Shown: positions 1 through 9,400, counted from the stretch's first letter. The stretch: 64,000 bases of DNA from Aphodovivens avicola (GCA_018712515.1 DVGW01000002.1:1-64000), one strand, 5' to 3'. Numbers and translations are program-made. The notes: generated by a model not told the origin, from the letters alone.

Positions 1-34
1 CCGATCGCGGCGCCGCAAGGCCCCTCTCATGCCC

Positions 35-50
35 GCCGCCCGCGGGCGGC
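35..50 (-). terminator. Possible hairpin downstream of gpsA
   Basis: A 16-nt perfect palindrome, GCCGCCCGCGGGCGGC, lies 74 nt beyond the gpsA stop. There is no T run, so a terminator role is only a guess from position. Confidence 0.25.
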
Positions 51-123
51 CGCGCGCTTCGCCGCACCGCCCCGGACGCCGCCCCGCTCGGCGCCTTCGT
101 CCGCAGGCGGCGCGTACGTTTCG

Positions 124-1125
124 CTAGATCCCGTAGAACTCAGTCGTGAGCGGGCGGTCCGCCAGGGCGCGCCCGATCTCCTTGGGCTCGGCGCCCTCCC
201 ACACCACCGCGCGCACCGCCTCGGTGATGGGCAGCTCGACGCCGTAGTGCGCCGCCAGCGTCCCGATGGTCTTGCAGGCGAGCGCGCCCTCGGCGACCAT
301 GTGCGTCTCCTGCGTGAAATCGTCGAGCGTCTTGCCCTCGGCGACCATCTTGCCGAAGCGGCGGTTGCGCGAGTGCTCGGACGTGCACGTCGCGATCAGA
401 TCGCCCGTGCCCGCCAGGCCCATGCACGTGATCGCCTGGCCGCCCGCCTTCACCACGAGGCGGCTCATCTCGGCGAGGCCGCGCGTCATCAGCATCGCGG
501 CGGTGTTGTCGCCGAACCCCAGGCCGTAGCTCAGGCCCACGGCGATGGCGATGACGTTCTTGAACGCCGCGCACAGCTCGACGCCGGCCACATCGCGGCT
601 GATGTAGGTGCGGAAGCTCGGCGCGGCGAACACGTCGCGGAAGAACTCGGCGGTGTCACGCGAGGGGCTGGCGATGACGGTGCCCGACGGGATGCCGCGC
701 ACGACCTCCTCGGCGTGGTTGGGGCCGGAGAGCACCGCGAACCGGTCGGGGTTGCCCATCTCGGAGGCGAACACCTCGATGGGCAGCATGCCGCTGCCCT
801 CCTCGACGCCCTTGGAGCAGATGATGACGGGGAAATCCTGATCGACCGCGTCGGCGAGCGCCCGCGCCACGCCGCGCAGCAGGTTGGACGGCGTGACGAT
901 CACCGCCGCGCGCGCCCGCAGCACCGCGTCGCGGTGGGACAGCGTCGCGACGACATCGCTGTGCAGCTCGACGTCGGTGAGGTAGCGGGGGTTGCGATGA
1001 TCCTTGTTGATCGACGTGACGACCTCCGAGCGGCGCGCCCACAGGCTCACGTTGTGCCCGTTATGGGCGAGCAGGTTGGCGAGCGCCGTGCCCCACGACC
1101 CCGCCCCGATGACCGCGATCTTCAT
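124..1125 (-). CDS. gpsA: Glycerol-3-phosphate dehydrogenase [NAD(P)+]
   Basis: Reduces dihydroxyacetone phosphate to sn-glycerol-3-phosphate, the backbone for phospholipids, in the cytoplasm. The 333-residue protein starts with the Rossmann motif GAGSWGTALA and contains the conserved stretches ICSKGVE, LSGPNHAEEV, AAFKNVIAIAVG (with the catalytic Lys) and GLAGTGDLIATC. Length is normal for the family. A purine-rich Shine-Dalgarno stretch (GGAAGGGG) precedes the ATG. It lies 15 nt downstream of plsY, whose product uses glycerol-3-phosphate, so the two probably share a transcript with der upstream. Confidence 0.97.
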   Translation of the reverse strand: MKIAVIGAGSWGTALANLLAHNGHNVSLWARRSEVVTSINKDHRNPRYLTDVELHSDVVATLSHRDAVLRARAAVIVTPSNLLRGVARALADAVDQDFPVIICSKGVEEGSGMLPIEVFASEMGNPDRFAVLSGPNHAEEVVRGIPSGTVIASPSRDTAEFFRDVFAAPSFRTYISRDVAGVELCAAFKNVIAIAVGLSYGLGFGDNTAAMLMTRGLAEMSRLVVKAGGQAITCMGLAGTGDLIATCTSEHSRNRRFGKMVAEGKTLDDFTQETHMVAEGALACKTIGTLAAHYGVELPITEAVRAVVWEGAEPKEIGRALADRPLTTEFYGI

Positions 1126-1140
1126 AGCAGCGCCCCTTCC

Positions 1141-1788
1141 CTACTTCTTTTTATCCCCGATGCGGCGCTCGGTGCCGCTGCGCAAACGCTCGATGTTGGA
1201 GCGGTGCGCCCAGATCACCGTGAGGGCCGCCACCGTGCAGAGCGCCCACGCGGCCCACTCGCCCCAGAAGAAGTACAGCGAGAAGAACGGGCAGGCGACC
1301 GCCGCTGCGATCGAGCCAGCCGACACGTAGCGCGTCAGGGCGACGATCACGATGAACAGCGCGAGCTCGAGCAGCGCGCCCACCGGGCCGAACGTGAAGA
1401 AGAGGCTGCCCACCGCCACGGCGATGCCCTTGCCGCCCTTGAACTTGAGCCAGGGGCTGAAGATGTGCCCCCACACGCAGCCGAGGAACCCGATGCCCTG
1501 GTACGTCGCGTAGCTCAGCGGGGACTCAGGCGAAAGCCCGCCCCCCGGCACGAAAAACCAGCAGGCAGCCAGGGGAAGGAACCCCGAGAGCAGGCCCTTG
1601 CCGAAGTCGAGCACGAACACGGCCGCGCCGCCCGCCTTGCCCATCGTGCGCATCGCGTTGGTGGTGCCGATGTTTCCCGACCCCTCCTTGCGGATGTCCT
1701 TGTGGAAGAACACCGTGGAGATGATCAGCCCCCACGGGATGGATCCCAAAAGGAAGCAGACGACGAACAGGCAAACCGCGACTAGCAA
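1141..1788 (-). CDS. plsY: Glycerol-3-phosphate acyltransferase PlsY
   Basis: Integral membrane enzyme that transfers an acyl group from acyl-phosphate to glycerol-3-phosphate, the first step of phospholipid synthesis. The 215-residue protein shows family signatures GSIPWGLIIS near the N-terminus, GSGNIGTTNAMRTMG, and KGGKGIAVAVG, with about five hydrophobic segments. The start is TTG, chosen because GGAGAG lies six bases upstream and because the first residues match PlsY N-termini. It is followed by gpsA, which supplies its substrate. It depends on acyl-phosphate from PlsX, which is not in this window. Confidence 0.95.
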   Translation of the reverse strand: MLVAVCLFVVCFLLGSIPWGLIISTVFFHKDIRKEGSGNIGTTNAMRTMGKAGGAAVFVLDFGKGLLSGFLPLAACWFFVPGGGLSPESPLSYATYQGIGFLGCVWGHIFSPWLKFKGGKGIAVAVGSLFFTFGPVGALLELALFIVIVALTRYVSAGSIAAAVACPFFSLYFFWGEWAAWALCTVAALTVIWAHRSNIERLRSGTERRIGDKKK

Positions 1789-1889
1789 CTCTTACTCTCC
1801 TTCACACACGACCGCCCGACGCCGCGCGGGGCGGACGCCGATGCACGACAGCATGCGGCGGACGCGTCGCGCATCCGCCATGCAGCATG

Positions 1890-3209
1890 TTAATCCTTCT
1901 TCTTGAACCTCAGCTGGACGGGCGTCCCCTCCAGATCGAACGTCTTGCGCAGACGGTTCTCGAGGAAGCGCTCGAAGTTGTCGTCCACGAGGTCGGGACG
2001 GTTGACGAAGAACGTCAGGCGCGGCGGGCACGTGCCCGTCTGCGTCACGTACTTCATGCGCAGGACCGCCTTGCCCTTGCGCACGGTATGGCCCTCCTCG
2101 CGGATGCCGCCCAGCCACGTGTTGAGGCGGTTGGTGGGGATGACCTGGTTGAACGCCTCGTACGCCTTGTCGATGGCCGCCCAGATGCGGTCGACGCGCT
2201 TGCCGGTGAGCGCCGAGATGGCGATGACCGGGGCGTAGCGCACGAACATCATGCGGTCGGCGATGCGCTGGCGGATCTCGGCCTTCTCCTCGGGGCCGTC
2301 GGTGAGGTCCCACTTGTTGAGCACGATGATCATCGCGCAGCCACGCTCGGCGGCGTAGCCGGCCACCTTCTGGTCCTGGTCGGTGAGGCCGATCGAGGCG
2401 TCGATGACGAGCAGGGCGACGTCCGCGCGGTCGATCGCGCGCATGGCGCGCACGAAGCTGTAGTACTCGACGTCCTCGTCGATCTTGCTCTTGCGGCGCA
2501 GGCCGGCGGTGTCGACGATGGTGTAGCGCGTGCCGTCGTGCTCGACGGTGGTGTCGATCGCGTCGCGCGTCGTTCCGGCGACATCGGAGACGATGGAGCG
2601 GTTGGCGCCGACCATGCAGTTGGTCAGCGAGCTTTTGCCCGCGTTGGGGCGGCCGATGATGGCGACGTTGATGGCCGGCTCCTCCTCGCCGTCGTCCTCG
2701 GGAAGGTCGAGGGCGTCGAGGGCCCCCACGACCTCGTCGAGCAGATCCCCCGTGCCGTGGCCGTGGATGGACGAGACGGGCCACGGGTCGCCCAGGCCGA
2801 GCTGGTAGAACTCCCACAGCTCGTCGGTGCGGCCGGGAGAGTCCATCTTGTTGACGGCCAGGAAGACGGGCTTGTCGCTTTTGCGCAGGATGCGCGCGAC
2901 CTCCTCGTCGTCGGCGTTGATGCCGGTCTTGCCGTCCACGAGGAAGACGATGACCTCGGCCTCCTCGGTGGCGGCGAACGCCTGGCCGCGGATGGAGCCC
3001 TGGAAGGCGTCGTCGTTGTTCATCTCGATGCCGCCGGTGTCGACCAGCATGAAGTGGCGGCCGTTCCATTCGGCCTCATGGTAGGAACGGTCGCGCGTGA
3101 CGCCGCGCATCTCATGCACGATGGCGTCTTCGGCCTGGATGATGCGGTTGACGAACGTGGATTTGCCCACGTTGGGGCGCCCCACGACCGCGACGAGCGG
3201 CAGTCTCAT
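1890..3209 (-). CDS. der: Ribosome assembly GTPase Der (EngA)
   Basis: Essential GTPase for 50S ribosomal subunit maturation. The 439-residue protein has two tandem G domains, each with a P-loop: GRPNVGKST near residue 10 and GRPNAGKSS near residue 187. Each also has DTAG/DTGG and NKMD/NKWD motifs. A KH-like domain ends the protein (residues about 355-439). The ATG at 3209 is preferred over an upstream in-frame ATG because MRLPLVAVVGRPNVGKS is the usual Der N-terminus and AAGGA lies just upstream. It sits between the DUF512 gene (28 nt upstream) and plsY. Confidence 0.96.
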   Translation of the reverse strand: MRLPLVAVVGRPNVGKSTFVNRIIQAEDAIVHEMRGVTRDRSYHEAEWNGRHFMLVDTGGIEMNNDDAFQGSIRGQAFAATEEAEVIVFLVDGKTGINADDEEVARILRKSDKPVFLAVNKMDSPGRTDELWEFYQLGLGDPWPVSSIHGHGTGDLLDEVVGALDALDLPEDDGEEEPAINVAIIGRPNAGKSSLTNCMVGANRSIVSDVAGTTRDAIDTTVEHDGTRYTIVDTAGLRRKSKIDEDVEYYSFVRAMRAIDRADVALLVIDASIGLTDQDQKVAGYAAERGCAMIIVLNKWDLTDGPEEKAEIRQRIADRMMFVRYAPVIAISALTGKRVDRIWAAIDKAYEAFNQVIPTNRLNTWLGGIREEGHTVRKGKAVLRMKYVTQTGTCPPRLTFFVNRPDLVDDNFERFLENRLRKTFDLEGTPVQLRFKKKD

Positions 3210-3237
3210 GGCAATTTCCTTCTTCCAGCGTATTCGG

Positions 3238-4692
3238 TCACAGGGAAAAGGCCGTGTCAGCGAGCTCCGCCATCTCCCCAAGGTATTCAGTCGGAGTACA
3301 GGATACCACGCTCACCGGGCATTTCGCGGCCTTCCTCACATCCTCCAACGTCCAGCCGTCGAGGGTTTCGCCATCGTCGTTGAACATGACCCGCGGCAGG
3401 AGGAACAGCGCGCGGGACGCGAACGATTCCGCGCGGGCGCGGATGGCGGCGGCGACGTCCTCGCCGCACAGCAGGCCCGTCACGTCCACGTTGCCGCCGA
3501 AGAAGCGGTTCTCGACGAAGAGCGGCTCGAACAGCCCCGCAAGCGGGCTTTCCGCGATGAGCGCGGGGAACGTCTCGCGCAGGGCGCAGCCGGCGACGTA
3601 GAAGGCGCGCAAATCCGCCTGCGCGAGCGCGCGGGCGCACCGATCGGCGAGACCTGCGCGTACCGCGGCGCGCCAATCGTCGGCGCACGAGCGCAGGATG
3701 CCGATGCCGTCCTCGAACATGCTGTAGTCCCCGTAATCGGATGCGGGGGGAAGGTTTCCCAACACGTCGTCGCGATGAGCGTTGCGGTAGAACTCGTCGG
3801 CGGCGAACACCCACGGGGTGCCCCGCTCCGCCCGCGCCCGTTCCTGGAACGGGGCGATCGCGTCGAGGACGGCCCGCGCGCTTCCGGGCTCGTTGAAGCT
3901 GCGGTCGAAAGCCGTCTGGTGGCGGGTGTAGCCCAGAGGGACGATGCCGACGTTGAGGATTCCCGGCCGCTCCCACGCCCACGCGAGGGTGCGCTCGAGC
4001 ACGGCGCCGTCGTTGCACCCGGGCACGAGGACGATCTGGGTGTGCGCCTCGATCCCCGCGGCGAGAAGGCGCTCGAGGGCGTCGAGGCCGTGCTGGGCGT
4101 GCTTGCCGATGAGGGCGCGGCGCACGTCGGGATCGGATGCGTGCAGCGACACGCGCAGGGGCGAGATGCGCTGCTCGAGGATCCGGCGCTCGTCTGCGGG
4201 CGTGAGGTTGGTGAGCGTCACGAACGTCCCCGCCAGGAAGCTCAGGCGGAAGTCGTCGTCGCGCAGCGTGAGCGAGGGCCGCATGCCTAAGGGCAGCTGG
4301 CGCATGAAGCAGAAGGTGCAGGCGTTGCGGCACTGGCGCACGCCGTCGAACACGACGCCGTCGAAGGCGAAGCCCCACGGCTCCCCCTCGTCGCGCTCGA
4401 GCTCGACCTCGCCCTCCTCGCCGTCCAGGTCGACATACCCCACCGAGATGACGTCGTCGGCCGAAAGCCAGCGCCAGTCGATGAGGTCGCGCAGGGGCTG
4501 TCCGTCGACCGACGTGATGCGGCAGCCCGGCTCGAAGCCCGCGTCGTCGGCGGGGCTCATCGGCTCGACGTGCGCGATGAGCGCGCCGCGCGGATCGGAG
4601 CCCGCCGCCCCGGAGGCGAGGTGTCCTCCCCCCTGCATAGAAGTGGCGGCCTCGGCGGCCGCCACGATGTCCTTGGACGGATAGGTTCCCAT
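3238..4692 (-). CDS. DUF512 family PDZ/radical-SAM-like protein
   Basis: Conserved protein of unknown biochemical role, usually next to der. It carries an N-terminal PDZ-like segment (about residues 35-90, including GALIAHVEPMSPADDAG). A CxxxCxxC cysteine cluster follows in QCRNACTFCFMRQLP, of the radical-SAM type, and then an elongation-like TIM-barrel region and the C-terminal DUF512 domain. About 35 residues precede the usual family start, and no convincing ribosome binding site was found at the chosen ATG or at the next ATG (Met19), so the true start is uncertain. Its position directly before der, plsY and gpsA is a conserved linkage seen in Firmicutes and Coriobacteriia. Confidence 0.85.
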   Translation of the reverse strand: MGTYPSKDIVAAAEAATSMQGGGHLASGAAGSDPRGALIAHVEPMSPADDAGFEPGCRITSVDGQPLRDLIDWRWLSADDVISVGYVDLDGEEGEVELERDEGEPWGFAFDGVVFDGVRQCRNACTFCFMRQLPLGMRPSLTLRDDDFRLSFLAGTFVTLTNLTPADERRILEQRISPLRVSLHASDPDVRRALIGKHAQHGLDALERLLAAGIEAHTQIVLVPGCNDGAVLERTLAWAWERPGILNVGIVPLGYTRHQTAFDRSFNEPGSARAVLDAIAPFQERARAERGTPWVFAADEFYRNAHRDDVLGNLPPASDYGDYSMFEDGIGILRSCADDWRAAVRAGLADRCARALAQADLRAFYVAGCALRETFPALIAESPLAGLFEPLFVENRFFGGNVDVTGLLCGEDVAAAIRARAESFASRALFLLPRVMFNDDGETLDGWTLEDVRKAAKCPVSVVSCTPTEYLGEMAELADTAFSL

Positions 4693-4704
4693 CGAGCGCG
4701 CGCC

Positions 4705-5874
4705 CTACAGGTAGTTCATCGGATTGACGGCGGTGCCGTTCACCTCGACCTGGAAATGCAGATGCGCGCCGAACGAGTTGCCGGTGTTGCCCACCGCGCC
4801 GATGTTCTGGCCCTTGGACACCTGCTGGCCGACGGAGACGTACACCGCGGAGGAGTGCATGTACTTGGTGACGAGCCCGTTGCCGTGCGAGATGACGATC
4901 CAGTTGCCCGCGCCGCCGTTGTAGCCGCCGTCGTAGGTGGCGTAGATGACCGTGCCGCTCTCCGCGGCGTAGTACGGCGTGCCCTCGCCGGCGGCGAAGT
5001 CGACGCCCTTGTGGAAGGAGTTGTCGAACGTGCGGTAGCCGAACGTGCTCGAGATGCTCGCCGACGGGCACGGATGGGCGAACTGCCCGGATCCGACGAC
5101 CACCGATTCGCCGGCTCCCGAGCTGGCACCGCCGCCTCCCCCGGAGCCGCCCGCGGCGATCTGCTGCTCCATGCGCTCGGCGGCCTCGGCGGCCTGGCGC
5201 GCGGCCTCGGCCTGGAGCTCCTCCTGGGCCTGGACCTCGGCGATCTCCACGGTGATCTTGTCCGCCTCGGCGCGCAGGGAGTCCTGCGTCGCCTGGATCT
5301 CGGTGCGCAGCTTGTCGGCGCGGTCCATCTGCTCGGCCGCGACCTTCTCCTGCTCGGAGTACTCCTCGTAGGCCGCCTGCGCCTCGGCGCGCAGGTCCTT
5401 GGTCTGCTGGATCATCTGCTGGTCCTGCTCGACGACGCGCTGCATCATGTCCCAGGCGGTCAGGAACTCGTCGAACGAGCTCGTTCCCAAAACGACGTCG
5501 AGCATCGTCGCGGATCCGCCGGTCTTGTACATGGAGACCGCGCGGTCGCTCAGCCGGATCTGCAGCTCCTGGAGCTGCTCCTGGGCCTCGTCGATGCGCT
5601 TCTGGGCGTCGTCCATCGCCTCGATGGCGGCGTCATGGGCGGCGACGGCCTCGTCGTAGTCGGCGTTGGCCGCGTTCAGGTCGGTCTGCAGCGCGTCGAT
5701 GCGCTGGAACAGCTCGTCGGCCTGCGCCTGAAGCTCGGCGGAGGTGACGGCGAAGGCCTGGTCGGCCGGAAGGACGGGCATGCCGATGAATGCCAGCGAG
5801 GAAGCCAACATGAGGGCGCACGCCCCCTTGGCGAACGATCGGCAGCATGCGCGTGGTGTGTTTTCGGTCTGCAT
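4705..5874 (-). CDS. Secreted M23 peptidoglycan endopeptidase with coiled coil
   Basis: Predicted exported cell-wall hydrolase or hydrolase activator. A signal peptide covers roughly the first 43 residues (basic start, hydrophobic ALMLASSLAFIGM, Ala-rich cleavage region). A long coiled coil of about 190 residues rich in Glu, Gln and Ala follows, then a Gly/Ser linker and a C-terminal LytM/M23 domain. Zinc-ligand motifs HKGVDF and GAHLHFQV are both present, so the enzyme looks active. The ATG at 5874 is chosen because an in-frame upstream ATG adds 32 residues that do not look like a signal peptide. Proteins of this build often act with FtsEX; an ftsEX pair lies 25 kb away, but a partnership is only inference. 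Confidence 0.9.
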   Translation of the reverse strand: MQTENTPRACCRSFAKGACALMLASSLAFIGMPVLPADQAFAVTSAELQAQADELFQRIDALQTDLNAANADYDEAVAAHDAAIEAMDDAQKRIDEAQEQLQELQIRLSDRAVSMYKTGGSATMLDVVLGTSSFDEFLTAWDMMQRVVEQDQQMIQQTKDLRAEAQAAYEEYSEQEKVAAEQMDRADKLRTEIQATQDSLRAEADKITVEIAEVQAQEELQAEAARQAAEAAERMEQQIAAGGSGGGGGASSGAGESVVVGSGQFAHPCPSASISSTFGYRTFDNSFHKGVDFAAGEGTPYYAAESGTVIYATYDGGYNGGAGNWIVISHGNGLVTKYMHSSAVYVSVGQQVSKGQNIGAVGNTGNSFGAHLHFQVEVNGTAVNPMNYL

Positions 5875-5979
5875 ATGCACCTGCTCTTTCTGTAGAAGGC
5901 GCCCGAAGACGCCCCCACAGATGATAGCAAAGAATGCCTCCCGGCGCGGATTCGCCGACCGAACGCACATATCCGCCCT

Positions 5980-6912
5980 TCAGCCCACCGGGCCCCAGCG
6001 CCCGTCCGGATAGCGCGCGGCGATCCCCGACGCCTCCGCCTCGGCGAGCCTGACGGCGAGCCAGCTGCGCGCGTCTTGGGCGCCGCAATGCCGCTGCGCG
6101 AGGGCGACCAGGTCGTCCATCCTCAGCGGCTCCACGGCCAGCGCCGCCGCGACGGGGTCGAGCGGCGCCTCCTTGCGGGAGCGCCGGGCGCCTCCGCTTT
6201 GCCCCGCCTCCTTGGCGGTTTCCTGCTTGAGGCATCCGAACAGCGAGAACAGCGCGTCGTCGAACGAGTCGTCGTCGACGATCGGCGAGGCCCCCTGGTA
6301 GAGGAGCCGGTTGGCGCCCCGCGACGAGGCCGCCGTGATGGCGCCGGGGACGACGAGCACGTCGCGCGAGGCGGAAAGCGCCTCGTCGGCCGTCGAGAAC
6401 GTCCCCGACGGCAGCCCCGCCTCGACGATGAGCGTCGCGCGGGCAAGCGAGGCGATGAGCCGGTTGCGACGGCGGAAGGTCCATCCCAGCGGCTGGAACC
6501 CCCAGGGGTTCTCGGACACGAGCGCGCCTCCCCCTTCGACGATGCGGCGGAACAGCCCCGCGTGCTCGCGGGGGTAGATCCGGTCGCAGCCGCCGCCGAG
6601 GAACGCGACGGTGCGGCCGCCGGCGTCGAGCGCCCCCTCGTGGGCGGCGGCATCGCAGCCGCGCGCCCCTCCCGACACCACCGTCACGCCGCGCTGCGCC
6701 GCCCTGCGGGCGAACCGCCGCGCGCATCCCGCCCCGTACGGCGTCGCCTTGCGGGCGCCCACGATGGCGAGCCCCTCCTCGAGCGCCGCGGGATCGCCGA
6801 TGAGGTAGAGCCTCGCCGGAGGGTCGGCGAGACGCGAGAACGCCGCGGGATAGCGGGGGTCGCCGCGGTCGATCTCGTGGCGGGGGCCCTCGATCGTCTG
6901 CGCCGCCGTCAT
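5980..6912 (-). CDS. dprA: DNA processing protein DprA
   Basis: Binds incoming single-stranded DNA and loads RecA during natural transformation. The 310-residue protein has the Rossmann-like DprA core with GARKATPYG, SGGARGCDAAAHEGAL, and SENPWGFQPLGWTFRRRNRLIA, followed by GTFSTADEAL and a C-terminal winged-helix-like tail. The start ATG overlaps the comM stop as ATGA with a strong GGGGAGGG ribosome binding site inside comM, indicating translational coupling. The order yraN-comM-dprA is common in Actinobacteria. Presence of dprA and comM hints at competence, although no uptake genes lie in the window. Confidence 0.95.
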   Translation of the reverse strand: MTAAQTIEGPRHEIDRGDPRYPAAFSRLADPPARLYLIGDPAALEEGLAIVGARKATPYGAGCARRFARRAAQRGVTVVSGGARGCDAAAHEGALDAGGRTVAFLGGGCDRIYPREHAGLFRRIVEGGGALVSENPWGFQPLGWTFRRRNRLIASLARATLIVEAGLPSGTFSTADEALSASRDVLVVPGAITAASSRGANRLLYQGASPIVDDDSFDDALFSLFGCLKQETAKEAGQSGGARRSRKEAPLDPVAAALAVEPLRMDDLVALAQRHCGAQDARSWLAVRLAEAEASGIAARYPDGRWGPVG

Positions 6913-8414
6913 GCGCCCTCCCCTTCCCTCACGCGGAACGCGAGCGCCTCGCACAGATGGGCGCGCTCGACGCGGGCGGACTCTTCCATGTCGGCCACCG
7001 TCCGCGCGACCGCGAGCGTGCGCATGATCGCGCGGCCGCTCATCCTGCCGCGCCGGGCCGCCTGCTCGAAGAACTCCCCGTCCTCGGCGGAGAGCCGGCA
7101 CGCATGCACCAGACGCGCGGTGCCGCGCAGCTTGGAGGCGTCCGCGTCCTCCTGCTCGCGCGAACGGCGCCACGAGGCGTACTCCCGCGCGCGGAGCACG
7201 TCCCGGCGCAGCTGCTCGGAGCCCGTCCCCCGCCCCGTCGCCAGCACCTCGGCCGGCGGGATGCGCCGCACGTCGATGTGGATGTCGATGCGGTCCATCA
7301 ACGGGCCGCCGATGCGGTTGCGGTAGGCGCGGATGCGCGGAACGCCGCACAGGCACTCGTGCTCCGGGTCCCCCATGTAGCCGCAGGGGCACGGGTTCGA
7401 GGCGGCGACCAGCATGAACCGCGCGGGGAAGGCGACGTTGCCGTCGGCGCGCGTGATCACGACGCGCCCGGATTCGAGCGGCTGGCGCAGCCCCTGCAGG
7501 ACCGAGGGCCTGAACTCGGCGAGCTCGTCGAGGAACAGCACGCCGTTGTGGGCAAGCGATATCTCGCCGGGCCGCGGGGGCGATCCGCCGCCGATGAGCC
7601 CCGCGCTGCTCGCCGAGTGGTGGGGGCTGCGGAAGGGGCGGACGCCGTTGAAGGCCGGCGTCGGGTCCTCCCCCGCGACCGAGTGGATGAGCGCCGTCTG
7701 GAACGCCTCGTCGTCGCTCAAGGGCGGCAGGATCGAGGGGAGCCTCGAGGCGAGCATCGTCTTGCCCGAGCCGGGCGGCCCCATCATCAGCACGCCGTGC
7801 CCGCCGGCGGCGGCGATCTGGAGGGCGCGCTTGGCCATCTCGTGGCCAGCGATGTCGGCGAAATCCGGCGCGTCGGCGGACGCGGGTGCCGGGGCGGGCC
7901 TGCCGGAGTCGAACCCGCCCGTGCGAAACGACGAGAGCGTCGGCGCGATCAGCTGCTCGACGCCCTCCACGCGGACGAACCCGCTGTGCGGCCGCCCGCA
8001 GACGACGTCGTATCCGGCGTCGCGCGCGCAGAGCGCGTAGGCGAGGATCCCCGAGACCGGGCGGACCGCGCCCTCGAGGGACAGCTCCCCCACGAGCAGG
8101 CGTCCGCGCGCATGCAGCGGATCGACCTGGCCCGTGGCGATGAGGATCCCGACGGCTATCGGCAGGTCGAACCCCGAGCCGGTCTTCCTCAGCGAGCCGG
8201 GCGCGAGGTTGACCACCACGCGCTCGTTGGGCATGGAGAACCCGCTCGCCCTGATCGCGGCGCGCACGCGTTCGCGGGACTCCTGGATGGCGGCGTCGGG
8301 CATGCCGACGATGAACATGCCCGGCATGCCGTTTCCGACGACGACCTCGACCTCGACCGGCACGGCCTCAACGCCCCTCAGCGTCGCGCCGTGCACCACG
8401 CATTGTCCGGGCAC
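6909..8414 (-). CDS. comM: Mg-chelatase-like AAA ATPase ComM (YifB)
   Basis: Hexameric branch-migration helicase that extends integration of foreign DNA during transformation. The 501-residue protein has an N-terminal Lon-like domain (GMFIVGMPDAAIQESRERVR), a P-loop GPPGSGKTML, Walker B GVLFLDELAEF, and a zinc-binding region NPCPCGYMGDPEHECLC. The C-terminal Mg-chelatase domain contains SGRAIMRTLAVARTVAD. The start is GTG with a GGGGTGATC ribosome site that includes the yraN stop codon. Four bases separate it from yraN, and it overlaps dprA by four bases. Confidence 0.95.
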   Translation of the reverse strand: MPGQCVVHGATLRGVEAVPVEVEVVVGNGMPGMFIVGMPDAAIQESRERVRAAIRASGFSMPNERVVVNLAPGSLRKTGSGFDLPIAVGILIATGQVDPLHARGRLLVGELSLEGAVRPVSGILAYALCARDAGYDVVCGRPHSGFVRVEGVEQLIAPTLSSFRTGGFDSGRPAPAPASADAPDFADIAGHEMAKRALQIAAAGGHGVLMMGPPGSGKTMLASRLPSILPPLSDDEAFQTALIHSVAGEDPTPAFNGVRPFRSPHHSASSAGLIGGGSPPRPGEISLAHNGVLFLDELAEFRPSVLQGLRQPLESGRVVITRADGNVAFPARFMLVAASNPCPCGYMGDPEHECLCGVPRIRAYRNRIGGPLMDRIDIHIDVRRIPPAEVLATGRGTGSEQLRRDVLRAREYASWRRSREQEDADASKLRGTARLVHACRLSAEDGEFFEQAARRGRMSGRAIMRTLAVARTVADMEESARVERAHLCEALAFRVREGEGA

Positions 8415-8418
8415 GGGA

Positions 8419-9138
8419 TCACCCCGCCGCGAACGCGTTGATGTGGTGGCGCACCAGCGCGCGATCGGCGCCGATCACCAGAAGCGACACCACGTCGAAG
8501 CGGACCGGGACGTCGACCGCCTCGTAGTCGGCGAGGAACAGCGCGGCGATCTTCTCGTACCGCTCGCGCTTGCGCTTGTCCACCGCATCCGACGGCAGGC
8601 CCTTCTCGACGCTCGAGCGGGTTTTCACCTCCACGAACACCACGGCATCGCCGTCGCGCGCGATGATGTCGGCCTCTCCGGCGGCGCATTTCCAGTTGCG
8701 CTCCACGATGTCGTATCCGCGGCGGTACAGGAAGCGCGCCGCGGCATCCTCGCCGCGGCGCCCCAGCTCGGCGTTCTCCTCGCCCTTGCGCTTGCCCCGC
8801 CGCTTCGATCCCTTGCCGCCTTTGCGCTTGTCCTTCTTCCCCGCGTCCGGCTCTTCGTCCGGGGCGTCGTCGGGGATCTCCGTCACATTGAGGTCGCGCC
8901 CGTCGTCGCAGAGCGCCGCATCGCGTCGGCACGCGGCGGCGCAGCGCGCGGCATCGCGGTCGTCGAGGACGTCGGCGAACGCATCGCTCGCTTCCTCACG
9001 CGCCGCATCGATGCCGAACGCCCGGCATGCCTCCTCCAGCTCCTCCAGCTCGTCGACGGCGCTCTCGCATACGGCGCGTTCGAGCTCCAACGTCGGCAAG
9101 CCCGCCAGCCGCTCTCCCATCTTGAACCTCTCTTCCAT
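8419..9138 (-). CDS. yraN: YraN/UPF0102 nuclease-fold protein with N-terminal extension
   Basis: Predicted Holliday-junction-resolvase-like endonuclease-fold protein of unknown precise role. The C-terminal 120 residues are a standard YraN domain: NAELGRRGEDAAARFLYRRG, then GEADIIARDGDAVVFVEVKTR with the D-ExK catalytic pattern. About 115 residues precede it: an acidic, Cys-containing helical region, then a Lys/Arg/Gly-rich linker. That stretch is not part of the standard family, which is about 120 residues long. The start is well supported by a perfect AAGGAGGT nine bases upstream. comM follows four bases later. Confidence 0.9.
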   Translation of the reverse strand: MEERFKMGERLAGLPTLELERAVCESAVDELEELEEACRAFGIDAAREEASDAFADVLDDRDAARCAAACRRDAALCDDGRDLNVTEIPDDAPDEEPDAGKKDKRKGGKGSKRRGKRKGEENAELGRRGEDAAARFLYRRGYDIVERNWKCAAGEADIIARDGDAVVFVEVKTRSSVEKGLPSDAVDKRKRERYEKIAALFLADYEAVDVPVRFDVVSLLVIGADRALVRHHINAFAAG

Positions 9139-9311
9139 ACGGACCTCCTTTCCAAGGTGGTCGCATGGTAGGCTCGAGATGCCGTGCTTCAATCCCCTCC
9201 GAGCCCGCCAGATCTTCCGCGATCCTCGCGTCGATCCGACGCGCATCCAGCGGGAAAGAGGCGCCGTGGTCGATTCGGATGGCTGGACGCAGCCGTTGAG
9301 TCGGCGCAGCC

Positions 9312-9383
9312 GCCTGCAGCCGAGACGGCGACGAGCGGGTGCAACGTCGACGCCCTCCTCGCCTGCAGCCGAGACGGCGACGA
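9312..9383. repeat. 23-nt direct repeat pair
   Basis: Two identical 23-nt copies sharing CCTGCAGCCGAGACGGCGAC start 49 nt apart (9312 and 9361). The intervening sequence is not a third copy. Neither copy is coding. Confidence 0.7.
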
Positions 9384-9400
9384 TCGTGTGCGGCGTCGTT

